From the NCBI RefSeq assembly GCF_003047105.1, contig NZ_CP028475.1:1-64000 (forward strand): a stretch of DNA of 64,000 nucleotides, in the 5' to 3' direction. The DNA is from Celeribacter baekdonensis. Lineage in GTDB: Bacteria > Pseudomonadota > Alphaproteobacteria > Rhodobacterales > Rhodobacteraceae. Numbering within the stretch: position 1 is the stretch's first letter; every line of letters begins with the position of its first letter. A program made the translations under genes and the position numbers. The notes beneath the pieces are model-generated. The model was not told the origin of the DNA. It was given only the letters and a program-made list of their open reading frames with translations, and did no database searches. Of the stretch, positions 27,169 through 36,510 are shown one piece after another.

Positions 27169-28032
27169 CTAAAACCACTGTCCCGGCTCCATCAGGCCCA
27201 GATCGAGCAACTGTTGGCTGTGCCATTCGAATTCGGTCGAATTGTGCCAGCGAAAACTGTCGATGTCATAGGTTGACCCAGAGTTCGACTTGAGCGCTTT
27301 GGCGGTGCGAAAGGACACGATGGCGGCCGTCAGGTTGTGATGCCACGGGCAGGCATAGGTGTTGTATTCCTCATCGTTGAACAGGTGGTTTTCCGACAGG
27401 GTGAGGCCCTTTTTCGCTTTGAAAATCGCAATCCGGTCGATGTGGCGGCGGTTGGCCGGGATATGCTCTTCGAACCGCCAGCGCAGCCCGCCGAAAAAGT
27501 CGAGTTGGCGTTCTTTTTGATGGCCTGCGGCGTCCATCCGGCCCAACGCATAATAGCCGGATTTGTCGAGGCAGGCGTCCTCAAGCGACACGGCATTGGG
27601 CGCGTCATGCACATCGCCGGCATAGAGATCAACCACATAGGTCAACATCCCGCCGCGCCGTTCTTCGGTGTGAAAGGTCAGCATGTCGGTGATGCTGCGG
27701 GTCTCGCAGAACGGGAAAAACAAGTATTCGGCATTGTAACAATAATACATCCAAATCCCCGGCGCCGCAGCGATAATGCGATTGACCGCTTGGGTCAGCA
27801 TATTGGGCACGCGGGTGGCATAGCGGATGCGATGGATTTGAAGTTCTAACCCCTCTGGCAGCGTCAGCTCATCGGGCGCAAACAACAGCACGGCTTTGAA
27901 CCCAAGCGTGATATGATGGCGCAGGGTCGTGTCCACCTCGATCAAATCTTCGGCAAAGACCATCGCGATTGGCCCTTTGAGCAAGGCGTCTTTGCCGTCT
28001 GAAAGAAAAGTGTTGAGGCTATCGTAACGCAT
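27169..28032 (-). CDS. Conserved hypothetical, possible glycosyltransferase-like
   Basis: 287 residues, soluble. The N-terminal part resembles a small nucleotide-sugar-binding fold only loosely (PIAMVFAEDLIEVDTTLRHH, FKAVLLFAPDEL). The central region is aromatic-rich (IWMYYCYNAEYLFFPF). The C-terminus has KSNSGSTYDIDSFRWHNSTEFEWHSQQLLDLG. It resembles conserved Rhodobacterales proteins near LPS or capsule genes, but I cannot name a family with confidence. Monocistronic. Confidence 0.55.
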   Translation of the reverse strand: MRYDSLNTFLSDGKDALLKGPIAMVFAEDLIEVDTTLRHHITLGFKAVLLFAPDELTLPEGLELQIHRIRYATRVPNMLTQAVNRIIAAAPGIWMYYCYNAEYLFFPFCETRSITDMLTFHTEERRGGMLTYVVDLYAGDVHDAPNAVSLEDACLDKSGYYALGRMDAAGHQKERQLDFFGGLRWRFEEHIPANRRHIDRIAIFKAKKGLTLSENHLFNDEEYNTYACPWHHNLTAAIVSFRTAKALKSNSGSTYDIDSFRWHNSTEFEWHSQQLLDLGLMEPGQWF

Positions 28033-28277
28033 AAACTGTCCCTATTCGGGGTGGCGGTCCGTGTGACTGTCCCCGTTTGTAGTAAAAAAGCCATGAAGAA
28101 GAGGGGATTGCAAGGATTGAGGACGCGGTTTGAGCGGTTGTCGTGACAGGGCGGCGGATCGGTCGCACCTCATAGGCGGATGAGCACGCATCCGCAGCAC
28201 ACAAACCCATTTGCTCCCGCACCCCTCTTGGGCTAGAGAGACGACTTAATTTCCCCAATCATCGTGGACCCAAGGTC

Positions 28278-29618
28278 ATGTCTGACACAAAAGCCAACAC
28301 CAAAAAGCTCTATATCAAGACCTATGGCTGTCAGATGAACGTCTATGACAGCGAGCGTATGGCCGAAAGCCTTGGCGGATCGGGCTATGTCGAAGTGTCG
28401 AGCCCCGAAGAGGCCGACATGATCTTGTTGAACACCTGCCACATTCGCGAGAAGGCGGCGGAAAAAGTCTATTCCGAATTGGGCCGCTACAAAGACCTGA
28501 AAATCGCCAATCCTGATTTGAAAATCGGTGTGGCGGGCTGTGTGGCACAGGCCGAGGGGGCGGAGATCATGCGCCGTCAGCCGATGGTCGATCTGGTGGT
28601 GGGGCCGCAGTCCTATCACCGCCTGCCAGAGATGGAGGCCAAGGCCGGAAACGGTCACACCGCGCTCGACACCGATTTCCCCGAAGAGGACAAGTTTGAG
28701 CACCTCAAAGCCCGGCCAAAAGCCAAACGAGCACCTGCGGCGTTTTTGACGGTGCAAGAGGGCTGTGACAAATTTTGCGCCTTTTGTGTCGTACCCTACA
28801 CGCGCGGGGCCGAAGTGTCGCGCCCGGCGGAGCGGGTGATGAGCGAGGCGCGTGATCTGGTTGAGCGTGGCGTGCGCGACATCACGCTTTTGGGCCAGAA
28901 CGTGAACGCCTATCACGGCACGTTCGAGGGCGGGACATGGGGGCTGGCCAAGCTCATCCGTGAGCTGGCCAAGGTCGACGGGCTGGAGCGCATTCGTTTC
29001 ACCACGAGCCACCCCAATGATATGGAAGACGACCTGATCGCCGCTCATGGCGATTGCGAAAAACTGATGCCTTACCTGCATTTGCCGGTGCAATCAGGTT
29101 CGGACAAAATCCTTAAGGCGATGAACCGCAAGCATACAGCGGAGTCGTATCTACGCCTGATCGAACGTATCCGCGCGGCACGACCGGACATTGCACTTTC
29201 GGGCGATTTTATCGTTGGCTTCCCCGGTGAGACGGACGCGGATTTCGAGGCGACGATGGATCTTGTGCGCGAGGTCAATTACGCCTCCGCCTATTCCTTT
29301 AAATACTCGCCGCGCCCCGGCACACCCGCCGCCGAGAAGGGCGATAAGATGGTGGATTTCGATGTCGCCTCAGAGCGGCTTCAACGCCTGCAGGAGCTGA
29401 TCACGCAGCAACAGCGCGCCTTCCAGGATGCGATGGTAGGGCGCGATGTATCGGTTTTGTTTGAGAAAACTGGACGGCAGGCCGATCAGATGGGGGGCAA
29501 ATCTGAGTATCTTCATGCCGTTCATGTCACCGATCCGACGGTTCAAATCGGTGAGATGCGCCGGGTGAGAATCATCGAGAGCCGGACCAATTCTTTGTCC
29601 GGTGTTGTGTTGGATTAA
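28278..29618 (+). CDS. miaB: tRNA-2-methylthio-N6-dimethylallyladenosine synthase
   Basis: Radical-SAM methylthiotransferase acting at A37 of tRNA, 446 residues. An N-terminal UPF0004 domain has three Cys (C18 in TYGCQMN, C54 in LLNTCHIR, and GCVAQ near 88) for the auxiliary cluster. The radical-SAM CxxxCxxC is in [16 protein letters not shown] (about 163-170), and a C-terminal TRAM domain holds [14 protein letters not shown]. It has the normal MiaB length and motif set. It begins 246 bases upstream of a divergent gene and is followed by the OmpA-like pair. Confidence 0.95.
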   Translation: MSDTKANTKKLYIKTYGCQMNVYDSERMAESLGGSGYVEVSSPEEADMILLNTCHIREKAAEKVYSELGRYKDLKIANPDLKIGVAGCVAQAEGAEIMRRQPMVDLVVGPQSYHRLPEMEAKAGNGHTALDTDFPEEDKFEHLKARPKAKRAPAAFLTVQEGCDKFCAFCVVPYTRGAEVSRPAERVMSEARDLVERGVRDITLLGQNVNAYHGTFEGGTWGLAKLIRELAKVDGLERIRFTTSHPNDMEDDLIAAHGDCEKLMPYLHLPVQSGSDKILKAMNRKHTAESYLRLIERIRAARPDIALSGDFIVGFPGETDADFEATMDLVREVNYASAYSFKYSPRPGTPAAEKGDKMVDFDVASERLQRLQELITQQQRAFQDAMVGRDVSVLFEKTGRQADQMGGKSEYLHAVHVTDPTVQIGEMRRVRIIESRTNSLSGVVLD

Positions 29619-29857
29619 TCCAAGTCGTTGACGTTACGATAGTTTTTTTGGCAAAGGGCGCGTCGTGCGCGCAACAATTGCCGACAAATGCCCGGTTCGT
29701 TGCGCTCAAGGATACAATATATGGTATTTTTCCTTCACAAACCAACGAAGTTTGCTATCATTTGAACATATTTATGGTGAACAACGCGCGGCATCAAAAA
29801 TGCCGCTCGGGTGGGTTTAATGCGGCCCAGAAACGGGACGATTGGGGGACGAAAGAC

Positions 29858-30427
29858 GTGATCAACGAATTTCTCAAAAAAGGACGGGTCGTGATGGCCT
29901 GTGCTGCGATCGCCGGGCTCTCGCTCAGCACTGCCGCTCAGGCGCAAATGGTTTCAGGCGTGGTCAACGGCGAACGCTATGCGCCGACGATCTGGATCGA
30001 CCCTGATGGCTGTGAGCATTGGGTCATGGACGACGGTGTCGAAGGCTATATGGACCTCAAAGTCGATCGTCAGGGCATTCCCACATGTCACCCGGTTCAG
30101 GCCTGTGCGGTGATGAATTCGGATCAGTTGTTCGCCACCGACCGTTACACTATTTCGGCTCCGGGCCGCAAACGCCTGACCGATTTCTTCGCTCAGGCTG
30201 GGGCCACCGCCTATATCATCGTCGGCCACACCGACAGCCGTGCCTCGGATGAGTATAATATGAAGCTCTCCTACAACCGCGCCAACGCCGTGGCGAAAAT
30301 CGCGCAAGGCACCGGTGCACGGATCGCGGATGTGCGTGGCTACGGCGAGCGTATGCCTGTGGCCTCGAATGCGACGGCTGCCGGGATGCAAAAAAACCGC
30401 CGCGTCGAAATCATCTGTATTAAGTGA
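29858..30427 (+). CDS. OmpA-family peptidoglycan-binding protein
   Basis: 189 residues. A signal peptide (FLKKGRVVMACAAIAGLSLSTAAQA) supports the GTG start at 29858 over a later ATG at 29894, because the basic residues would otherwise be lost. A novel-looking N-terminal module IWIDPDGCEHWVMDDGVEGY is followed by an OmpA C-terminal domain (about residues 85-185: FATDRYTISAPGRKRL, IIVGHTDSRASDEYNMKLSYNRA, GYGERMPVASN, KNRRVEI) that binds diaminopimelate in peptidoglycan. No beta-barrel: periplasmic. In tandem with a lipoprotein sharing the N-terminal module. Confidence 0.85.
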   Translation: MINEFLKKGRVVMACAAIAGLSLSTAAQAQMVSGVVNGERYAPTIWIDPDGCEHWVMDDGVEGYMDLKVDRQGIPTCHPVQACAVMNSDQLFATDRYTISAPGRKRLTDFFAQAGATAYIIVGHTDSRASDEYNMKLSYNRANAVAKIAQGTGARIADVRGYGERMPVASNATAAGMQKNRRVEIICIK

Positions 30428-30438
30428 GGAGTGGACCG

Positions 30439-30768
30439 ATGAAAGCACTGAAAGCAATCGCCCTTCTCGGCCTTTTGGGCGCGACATCCGCCTGTACAGA
30501 AGCTGCCTTTGGCAACATGGGGTATGAAGCCCATAAGAAAGACAAAACCGTTGACCGCGGCTTTGACAGCAAACACTTGTCTCAGCTTCAGGCCGGGATT
30601 TGGATCGACCCGCAGGGCTGTGATCACTGGATCATCGACGATGGTGTCGAAGGCTACCTGAGCGCGCGCGTCGACAAATATGGCAAGCCCGTGTGTTCCG
30701 GCATCGCGCCACCAAACACGGCTGTTGGCCCGTATAAAGATGGCTCCAAGTTCGGTGACCCGATCTAA
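30439..30768 (+). CDS. Small lipoprotein sharing a module with its OmpA-like neighbour
   Basis: 109 residues. MKALKAIALLGLLGATSACT has the lipobox L-x-A-C-like site (TSAC), so it is a probable lipoprotein. IWIDPQGCDHWIIDDGVEGY repeats the module of the preceding gene (identical at most positions, with both Cys and His kept). A conserved second Cys follows in each (PVCSG here, PTCHP in the neighbour). Starts 11 bases after the OmpA-like stop, with AGGAG upstream, so the two form an operon. The shared module suggests they act on the same ligand or partner. Confidence 0.8.
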   Translation: MKALKAIALLGLLGATSACTEAAFGNMGYEAHKKDKTVDRGFDSKHLSQLQAGIWIDPQGCDHWIIDDGVEGYLSARVDKYGKPVCSGIAPPNTAVGPYKDGSKFGDPI

Positions 30769-30800
30769 AGCGTCATGCCTTTAAAAGCGTCATGCCTTTA
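30767..30800. repeat. Tandem 17-bp repeat
   Basis: aaagcgtcatgccttta occurs twice head to tail (30767-30783 and 30784-30800), at the stop of the lipoprotein gene. The second copy forms the left arm of the hairpin element that follows. Confidence 0.8.
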
Positions 30801-30827
30801 ACCTGAGACAGGGGAAAGGCGTGACGC
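30787..30827. repeat. 41-bp hairpin repeat, copy 1
   Basis: A 13-bp inverted repeat (gcgtcatgccttt / aaaggcgtgacgc) around the 15-base loop aacctgagacagggg. The same loop and near-identical arms occur at 45946-45986. Confidence 0.8.
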
Positions 30828-30853
30828 AGCCAGACATATCCATGTTGCGGGCA

Positions 30854-30890
30854 TTCCGCCATAACCCCGTGAAACAGGTTTATGGCGGAA
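30854..30890. repeat. Inverted repeat and short tandem repeats
   Basis: ttccgccataa pairs with ttatggcggaa across a short loop. Just beyond it, aaagcctgttaa is repeated at 30898-30909 and 30911-30922. The 30769-31111 gap holds these, the 41-bp hairpin and one terminator, and no gene. Confidence 0.6.
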
Positions 30891-30937
30891 CGCTTTAAAG
30901 CCTGTTAATTAAAGCCTGTTAAAATTCCAAATCTATT

Positions 30938-30972
30938 GCGGCCATCCTGTTTGGGGTGGCCGCTTTTATTTT
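30938..30972 (+). terminator. Rho-independent terminator
   Basis: gcggcca / tggccgc stem followed by TTTTATTTT on the plus strand, closing the OmpA-lipoprotein unit. Confidence 0.8.
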
Positions 30973-31111
30973 GCCTATTTTTTAGGCTGGGGCGTGTTTT
31001 TTGGGCGCCGTTCCGCTGGGCCTTATGCGAAGATTTTGTGTCCCGGCTTGCCAGAACCGCAATCCCTTGGCACCATGTGGGTATGGAGACCTCTAGAGTC
31101 GGAGATATTAT

Positions 31112-32122
31112 TTGGGCCTAAGCGCGCTGACACCCCCGAAATCGCAGGACGCCGTCCACGAAACACTTCTCGAGTTTCACGACAACAGGTTGTTGATTGA
31201 CCTGTGTGGAGAGTTCGACCGAAACCTCGCTCAGATCGAACATAAGTTGGAAGTTCAGATCGTGCGACGTGGCAATATGTTGTCGGTGATGGGAACGGGG
31301 TCTGCGCGCGGTCGCGCGGCGGCGGTGCTTCAGGAACTCTATAGCAAATTGGAAGCGGGTCGCGATGTCGAGCCAGGCGATATTGATGGCATGATCACTT
31401 TGGGCAATGCCGAAGTCGAAAAAGGTCTGCCGGGTGATCAAATTGAAATGTTCCGCGGCAGCGATGTCGAGATCAAGACCCGCAAAAAATTGGTCGAACC
31501 GCGCACGCCGGGTCAAAAAGCCTATGTGCAAAATCTGTTCAACCACGAGCTTGCCTTTGGCATCGGGCCTGCGGGCACGGGCAAAACCTATTTGGCGGTC
31601 GCGGTCGGCGTGAACATGTTGATCAACGGTCATGTTGACAAAATGATCCTGTCGCGCCCTGCGGTTGAGGCGGGCGAGCGGCTTGGATTTTTGCCGGGCA
31701 CGCAGGACGAAAAAGTCGATCCCTATATGCAGCCGCTGTTTGACGCGCTCAATGATTTCTTACCTGCCAAGCAGGTGGCGAAAATGCGTGAGGAAAAAAC
31801 CATTGAGATCGCGCCTTTGGCCTTTATGCGCGGGCGGACACTCAGCCGGGCTTTCGTGGTCTTGGACGAGGCGCAAAACGCCACCACCATGCAGATGAAA
31901 ATGTTCCTCACCCGTCTGGGCGAAGGGTCGCGCATGGTGATCACCGGCGACCGCTCACAGGTTGACCTGCCGCGCGGGGTGCCTTCGGGTCTACGTGACG
32001 CCGAGCGGGTTTTGGCGGGCATTCAAAAAGTGTCGTTCAATTATTTCACGTCCAAGGATGTGGTGCGACATCCGCTTGTCGCCGCGATCATTGAGGCCTA
32101 TGAGGCAGATGAAGCGCAATAA
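31112..32122 (+). CDS. ybeZ: PhoH-like ATPase (YbeZ)
   Basis: 336 residues, cytoplasmic P-loop ATPase linked to RNA/ribosome maintenance with YbeY. GIGPAGTGKTYLAVAVG is Walker A (about 148-155); FVVLDEAQNATTMQMKMFLTR is Walker B; TGDRSQVDLP is sensor-like. The N-terminal KH-like region is LDL..EVQIVRRGNMLSVMG. The start is TTG 31112, with GGAG 7 bases upstream and an in-frame stop (TAG) just before it. First gene of phoH-ybeY-corC-lnt, all closely spaced. Confidence 0.93.
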   Translation: MGLSALTPPKSQDAVHETLLEFHDNRLLIDLCGEFDRNLAQIEHKLEVQIVRRGNMLSVMGTGSARGRAAAVLQELYSKLEAGRDVEPGDIDGMITLGNAEVEKGLPGDQIEMFRGSDVEIKTRKKLVEPRTPGQKAYVQNLFNHELAFGIGPAGTGKTYLAVAVGVNMLINGHVDKMILSRPAVEAGERLGFLPGTQDEKVDPYMQPLFDALNDFLPAKQVAKMREEKTIEIAPLAFMRGRTLSRAFVVLDEAQNATTMQMKMFLTRLGEGSRMVITGDRSQVDLPRGVPSGLRDAERVLAGIQKVSFNYFTSKDVVRHPLVAAIIEAYEADEAQ

Positions 32123-32156
32123 CGCGCCTGTCGATTGGGCAAGATGACCGTAAAAG

Positions 32157-32648
32157 ATGACCATAGACGTCGTATATGAAGACCCGCGTTGGCAAGAGGC
32201 GGGGCTGGATGATTTGGCCGAGGCCGCAGAACATGCGACCTTGGCCTTTCTCGGTTTGGACGCGGATCAGTGCGAGGTCGCGGTTTTGGCCTGTGATGAC
32301 GCGCGCATTGCCGAGTTGAACGCCGAATTTCGCGAAAAACCGACACCGACCAATGTGTTGTCTTGGCCTTCTGTGGCGCGCGCCACCCCCGGTGCACGAC
32401 CTGATTTGCCCGAACCCGATCTGCCGGGCATGGAGATCGAGTTGGGGGATATTGCCATCGCCTATGAGACCTGCGCCGCTGAGGCCAAGGCGGGTGGCAC
32501 GCCATTTAACGATCATGTGACCCATTTGCTTGTTCATGGACTGTTACATCTGTTGGGTTATGATCACATAACGGACGAAGATGCCGCGATTATGGAAGGC
32601 ATTGAGACCGAGATACTTGCAACCATGGGTATCAAAGACCCATATTAG
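32157..32648 (+). CDS. ybeY: Endoribonuclease YbeY
   Basis: 163 residues, a metal-dependent endoribonuclease for 16S rRNA 3'-end maturation and ribosome quality control. HLLVHGLLHLLGYDH provides the three zinc-binding His (H-x3-H-x5-H). RPTNVLSWP is replaced by TPTNVLSWP, a conserved neighbour. Lies 34 bases after phoH and before corC; the three work as a set in many proteobacteria. Confidence 0.95.
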   Translation: MTIDVVYEDPRWQEAGLDDLAEAAEHATLAFLGLDADQCEVAVLACDDARIAELNAEFREKPTPTNVLSWPSVARATPGARPDLPEPDLPGMEIELGDIAIAYETCAAEAKAGGTPFNDHVTHLLVHGLLHLLGYDHITDEDAAIMEGIETEILATMGIKDPY

Positions 32649-32702
32649 GCGAACGGTCGATTTTGACCGCACACCTATAGATTTGATTTCTGGAAAGGAC
32701 GC

Positions 32703-33635
32703 ATGGGCGACACCGAGCCTGGGTCTTCTACGGCAGCGCAGAGCGCGCCGACGGACCCCATAAGTAGAACGCAAACGACCACCCGAGCCATGGCGCGCAA
32801 ACGCCCAAAATGGCTGCGTCGTATGAAAAAGGCGTTTTCTTCCAAACCCACCACACAAACCGATGCGACCGGGGCAAATTCTGTGCCCCAGACGACAATA
32901 ACCCCGCGTCCGGGGATGATGAACCTGCGCCGGATGCGCGTCGATGACGTGGCCATTCCAAAGGCTGAAATCGTGGCTGTGCCGTCCGATATCAAAAAGG
33001 ACGATTTGGTCGAGGTGTTCCGCGACAGCGGAATGACGCGACTGCCCGTCTATAAAGGCACGTTGGACACGCCTGTGGGTTTGGTGCACCTGAAAGATTT
33101 TGCCCTCAATCACGGCTTCAACGGCAAGGGCGAGCGCTTCAATCTCAAAAAGATGCTGCGCCCGCTGTTGTATGCGCCGCCCTCCATGCCGATCGGGGTG
33201 CTGTTGCAGAAAATGCAAAGCGACCGAATGCATATGGCCTTGGTGATCGACGAATATGGCGGGGTGGACGGGTTGGTCACGCTCGAAGATCTGGTTGAAC
33301 AGGTCATCGGCGAGATCGAAGACGAACATGACATCGACGAGGACGTGTTTTGGACTCAATCCGCGCCGGGCGTGTTTGTTGCCCAAGCCAAAGCGCCGCT
33401 CGATGAATTCGAAGCCGCGATTGACATGCGTCTGGGGACCGATGAGGACGAAGAAGAGATCGACACTTTGGGTGGTCTGGTTTTTGTGCTCTGTGGACGG
33501 GTGCCCGCGCGGGGTGAGGTGATCCCGCATCCCTCGGGTGCGGAGTTTGAAATCATTGATGCCGATCCACGCCGGATCAAACGCATTCGCGTGCGTTTGC
33601 CCTCAGCGGTCAAACCGAAAAAAGAAGAGGCATAA
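32703..33635 (+). CDS. corC: CorC/HlyC-type CBS-domain protein
   Basis: 310 residues. Two CBS domains (RMRVDDVAIPKAEIVAVPSD at about 78-140; YAPPSMPIGVLLQKMQSDRMHMALVIDEYGGVDGLVTLEDLVE) are followed by a CorC_HlyC/transporter-associated domain (EDVFWTQSAPGVFVAQAKAPLDEF). No membrane segment. Members have been linked to Mg/Co efflux and to membrane maintenance. Basic N-terminal extension of about 60 residues. Part of the ybeZ-ybeY-corC-lnt run; lnt starts 3 bases after its stop. Confidence 0.93.
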   Translation: MGDTEPGSSTAAQSAPTDPISRTQTTTRAMARKRPKWLRRMKKAFSSKPTTQTDATGANSVPQTTITPRPGMMNLRRMRVDDVAIPKAEIVAVPSDIKKDDLVEVFRDSGMTRLPVYKGTLDTPVGLVHLKDFALNHGFNGKGERFNLKKMLRPLLYAPPSMPIGVLLQKMQSDRMHMALVIDEYGGVDGLVTLEDLVEQVIGEIEDEHDIDEDVFWTQSAPGVFVAQAKAPLDEFEAAIDMRLGTDEDEEEIDTLGGLVFVLCGRVPARGEVIPHPSGAEFEIIDADPRRIKRIRVRLPSAVKPKKEEA

Positions 33636-33638
33636 GCC

Positions 33639-35162
33639 ATGCGCGTGACCCGTTTGCTGCGGCGCGGGGTCGCCCCGCCGCGGCTGCTTGCCTTGGCGGC
33701 GGGGATTTTGGTGGCTTTGGGGCAGGCGCCGTTAAACGCTTGGCCACTCGCGTTGATCGGATTGGTCATGGCCGTTTTGTCATGGTCCAAGGCGCTTACG
33801 GCCGGGGAGGCGGCGTGGCGCGGTTGGACGGTCGGCTTTGGTGCCTTTCTGCTGTCGCTGACGTGGCTGGTGAACCCCTTCCTTGTCGATCCCGCCCGCG
33901 ATGCGTGGATGATCCCCTTCGCGTTGTTTTTCATGTGCGGCGGCTTGGCGTTGTTTTGGGCGCTGGCCTTTTATTTGGCCAAAAGGCTCACACTGGGTTT
34001 GCCCGGCTTGGTGGCATTTTGGGGACTGGCCGAATTGGCGCGCGGGCATGTGTTTACGGGATTTCCATGGGCGATGCCCGGCTATATCTGGCTCGACCAA
34101 GCTCCGGCCCAACTCGCAAGCCTCATCGGTCCATATGCTCTGACCACAGTGACCTTTGCCTGGGCGGCACTGGTGGCGCGGGCCGTGTTGAACCGCTCAT
34201 TCTTCACAGCCGGGGCGGCGCTGATCCTGATGATCTCGGCCTATGGATACGGATGGGCGCGTCTCTCGCAACCGTTGCCACAGGATCGACCTCAGTCTGT
34301 CCGTGTCGTGCAACCCAATGCGCCACAACGAGAGAAATGGGATCCCGAGCTGGTCTGGACCTTTTATGAACGCGCCCTGAATTTGAGCCCGCCGGACGGG
34401 GCCGATCTGGTGATTTGGCCGGAAACCTCTGTCTCCGTGCCGCTTTGGGCCGCGGCTCCGTATCTTACCGAAATCGCCAATGACGTCGCACCTGCGCGCG
34501 CGATTGTCGGGCTGAACCGGGTCGAGGGTTACCAAGGCTACAATTCTGCCGTTTTGGTTGACCGTGATGGCCAGCCACAAGAGATTTACGACAAACATCA
34601 CCTCGTGCCTTTCGGGGAGTATATGCCCATGCCCGCGCTGTTGGAGCGGATTGGTCTGCGCGCCTTTACCGCACAGGAGGGGTATGGCTATTCGGCGGGG
34701 CCGGGGCCGCGACTGATCGACACGGGCGGCACCGGGCGGGCGCTGCCTTTGATCTGTTATGAGGCTATTTTTCCGCGTGATTTGCGCACGCCCGAGCGCC
34801 CGGATTGGCTTTTGCAAATGACCAATGACGCGTGGTTCGGTACGTTTTCCGGCCCGCAACAGGCTTTGGCCCAGGCCCGGTTTCGCGCGATTGAGACGGG
34901 CCTGCCGATGATCCGCGCCGCCAACACCGGAATTTCTGCGGTGATCGACGCGTATGGCGACATCCGCGTTGCGATCCCATTGGGCACCTCCGGGGCGGTG
35001 ACCGCCGCATTGCCGGGGGCGTTGCCCAAAACGCTCTATATGCGCTATGGCGAGACGGCCCTTTTGGGTTTGTTAACCCTTTTGATGGTATCAGGTCTGA
35101 CAGTCTCAAAACCGGGCACAAGATTGAGAGAACGTGATCGCAGGACCCGAAAAACCGATTGA
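33639..35162 (+). CDS. lnt: Apolipoprotein N-acyltransferase
   Basis: 507 residues. Adds the third acyl chain to lipoproteins in the inner membrane. The N-terminal half has six to seven hydrophobic helices; the C-terminal half is a nitrilase domain with Glu in VIWPETSVS, Lys in EIYDKHHLVPFGEYMP and Cys in LPLICYEAIFP. TNDAWFGTFSGPQQALAQARFRAIETGLPMIRAANTG is the family signature region. Final helix at the C-terminus. Confidence 0.95.
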   Translation: MRVTRLLRRGVAPPRLLALAAGILVALGQAPLNAWPLALIGLVMAVLSWSKALTAGEAAWRGWTVGFGAFLLSLTWLVNPFLVDPARDAWMIPFALFFMCGGLALFWALAFYLAKRLTLGLPGLVAFWGLAELARGHVFTGFPWAMPGYIWLDQAPAQLASLIGPYALTTVTFAWAALVARAVLNRSFFTAGAALILMISAYGYGWARLSQPLPQDRPQSVRVVQPNAPQREKWDPELVWTFYERALNLSPPDGADLVIWPETSVSVPLWAAAPYLTEIANDVAPARAIVGLNRVEGYQGYNSAVLVDRDGQPQEIYDKHHLVPFGEYMPMPALLERIGLRAFTAQEGYGYSAGPGPRLIDTGGTGRALPLICYEAIFPRDLRTPERPDWLLQMTNDAWFGTFSGPQQALAQARFRAIETGLPMIRAANTGISAVIDAYGDIRVAIPLGTSGAVTAALPGALPKTLYMRYGETALLGLLTLLMVSGLTVSKPGTRLRERDRRTRKTD

Positions 35163-35201
35163 CCCTCACTTGGGGCAACTATATCGCATTTTAAGTATCG
35201 A

Positions 35202-35250
35202 CCCGCACAACGGCTTCCTGGCGTGCGGGACACATGAACCAATGGAGCAC
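35202..35250 (+). promoter_or_regulatory. SAM/SAH riboswitch upstream of metK
   Basis: Stem arms cccgcac (35202-35208) and gtgcggg (35223-35229) enclose acggcttcctggc. They are followed by aatggagca (35241-35249), which contains the metK Shine-Dalgarno sequence. This matches my memory of the SAM/SAH riboswitch: a short H-type pseudoknot known from Rhodobacterales, always before metK, whose 3' strand is the ribosome binding site. Binding of SAM (or SAH) would hide the GGAG and stop translation. The core sequence is seen; the class assignment is from memory of the consensus, not a model search. Confidence 0.88.
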
Positions 35251-35257
35251 CACCCTC

Positions 35258-36439
35258 ATGTCCCGTAAAGACTTCGTTTTCACTTCGGAATCTGTGTCCG
35301 AAGGTCACCCTGATAAGGTCTGTGACCGTATTTCTGACGCTGTGCTAGATGCGTTTATCGCCGAGGAACCCGAAGCACGGGTCGCCTGCGAAACTTTTGC
35401 CACCACCAATCGTGTGATCATCGGCGGCGAAGTCGGCCTGTCTGATCAAGACAAACTCCACGATTATATGGAAAAGGTCGATGGCATCGTGCGCGACTGT
35501 GTGCGTGACATCGGCTATGAGCAGGATAAATTCCACTGGAACACGTTGGAGGTGCAAAACTACCTCCACGAACAATCGGCTCATATCGCGCAGGGCGTCA
35601 ATGCCTCTGGCAACAAAGATGAGGGCGCAGGCGATCAGGGCATCATGTTTGGGTTCGCAACCAATGAAACTGAGGCGCTTATGCCCGCGCCGATCCAATA
35701 TTCCCACGCGATGCTGCGCCGTTTGGCCGAAGTCCGCAAAAACGGCACCGAGCCCGCGCTTGGCCCTGACGCCAAGGCCCAGCTTTCGGTGCGCTACCGC
35801 GATGGTCTCCCGGTCGAGGTCGCCTCGCTTGTGCTCTCGACCCAGCATTTGGACGAGACCATGACCTCCGACGATGTGCGCGCGCTTGTGGCCCCTTATA
35901 TCGAAGAGGTGCTGCCCGATGGGTGGCTCACCGCCAACACGATCTGGCACGTCAACCCGACCGGGAAGTTCGTCATCGGCGGCCCCGATGGCGATGCAGG
36001 CCTGACCGGGCGCAAAATCATTGTCGACACATATGGTGGTGCCGCACCGCATGGTGGCGGCGCGTTTTCGGGCAAAGATCCAACCAAAGTGGACCGTTCT
36101 GCCGCCTATGCCGCGCGCTATTTGGCGAAAAACGTGGTGGCCGCGGGCTTTGCCGACAAATGCACCATTCAGCTCTCCTACGCGATTGGTGTGGCCGCGC
36201 CCTTGTCGATCTACGCCGATTTGCACGGCACGGGAAAGGTCGAGCCGTCTCAGATTGAAGCGGCGATCCCAAAGGTGATGGACCTCACGCCGCGCGGCAT
36301 CCGCACCCATCTCGATCTCAATAAGCCGATCTACCAACGCACTGCGGCCTATGGCCATTTTGGACGTGCACCGGACGTAGATGGCGGCTTTTCTTGGGAA
36401 CGTACCGATCTGGCAACGGCATTGGCAAACGCTGTTTGA
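35258..36439 (+). CDS. metK: S-adenosylmethionine synthetase
   Basis: Makes S-adenosylmethionine from methionine and ATP. 393 residues. [21 protein letters not shown] holds the active-site His. [10 protein letters not shown] and [16 protein letters not shown] are the two MetK signature motifs. ATG 35258 is preferred over the upstream in-frame ATG 35234, because the riboswitch-controlled GGAG (35244-35247) fits it and homologues start at MSRKDF-like residues. A terminator follows. Confidence 0.97.
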   Translation: MSRKDFVFTSESVSEGHPDKVCDRISDAVLDAFIAEEPEARVACETFATTNRVIIGGEVGLSDQDKLHDYMEKVDGIVRDCVRDIGYEQDKFHWNTLEVQNYLHEQSAHIAQGVNASGNKDEGAGDQGIMFGFATNETEALMPAPIQYSHAMLRRLAEVRKNGTEPALGPDAKAQLSVRYRDGLPVEVASLVLSTQHLDETMTSDDVRALVAPYIEEVLPDGWLTANTIWHVNPTGKFVIGGPDGDAGLTGRKIIVDTYGGAAPHGGGAFSGKDPTKVDRSAAYAARYLAKNVVAAGFADKCTIQLSYAIGVAAPLSIYADLHGTGKVEPSQIEAAIPKVMDLTPRGIRTHLDLNKPIYQRTAAYGHFGRAPDVDGGFSWERTDLATALANAV

Positions 36440-36466
36440 GAGCTGTGATGTTTTGAAATATATAAT

Positions 36467-36495
36467 AAAAGGGGCGGGAATTCTCGCCCCTTTTT
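36467..36495 (+). terminator. Rho-independent terminator of metK
   Basis: ggggcg / cgcccc stem with an 8-base loop, flanked by AAAA and TTTTT. It lies 28 bases after the metK stop and just ahead of queF. Confidence 0.85.
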
Positions 36496-36510
36496 GATGG
36501 GAGACCCCCA

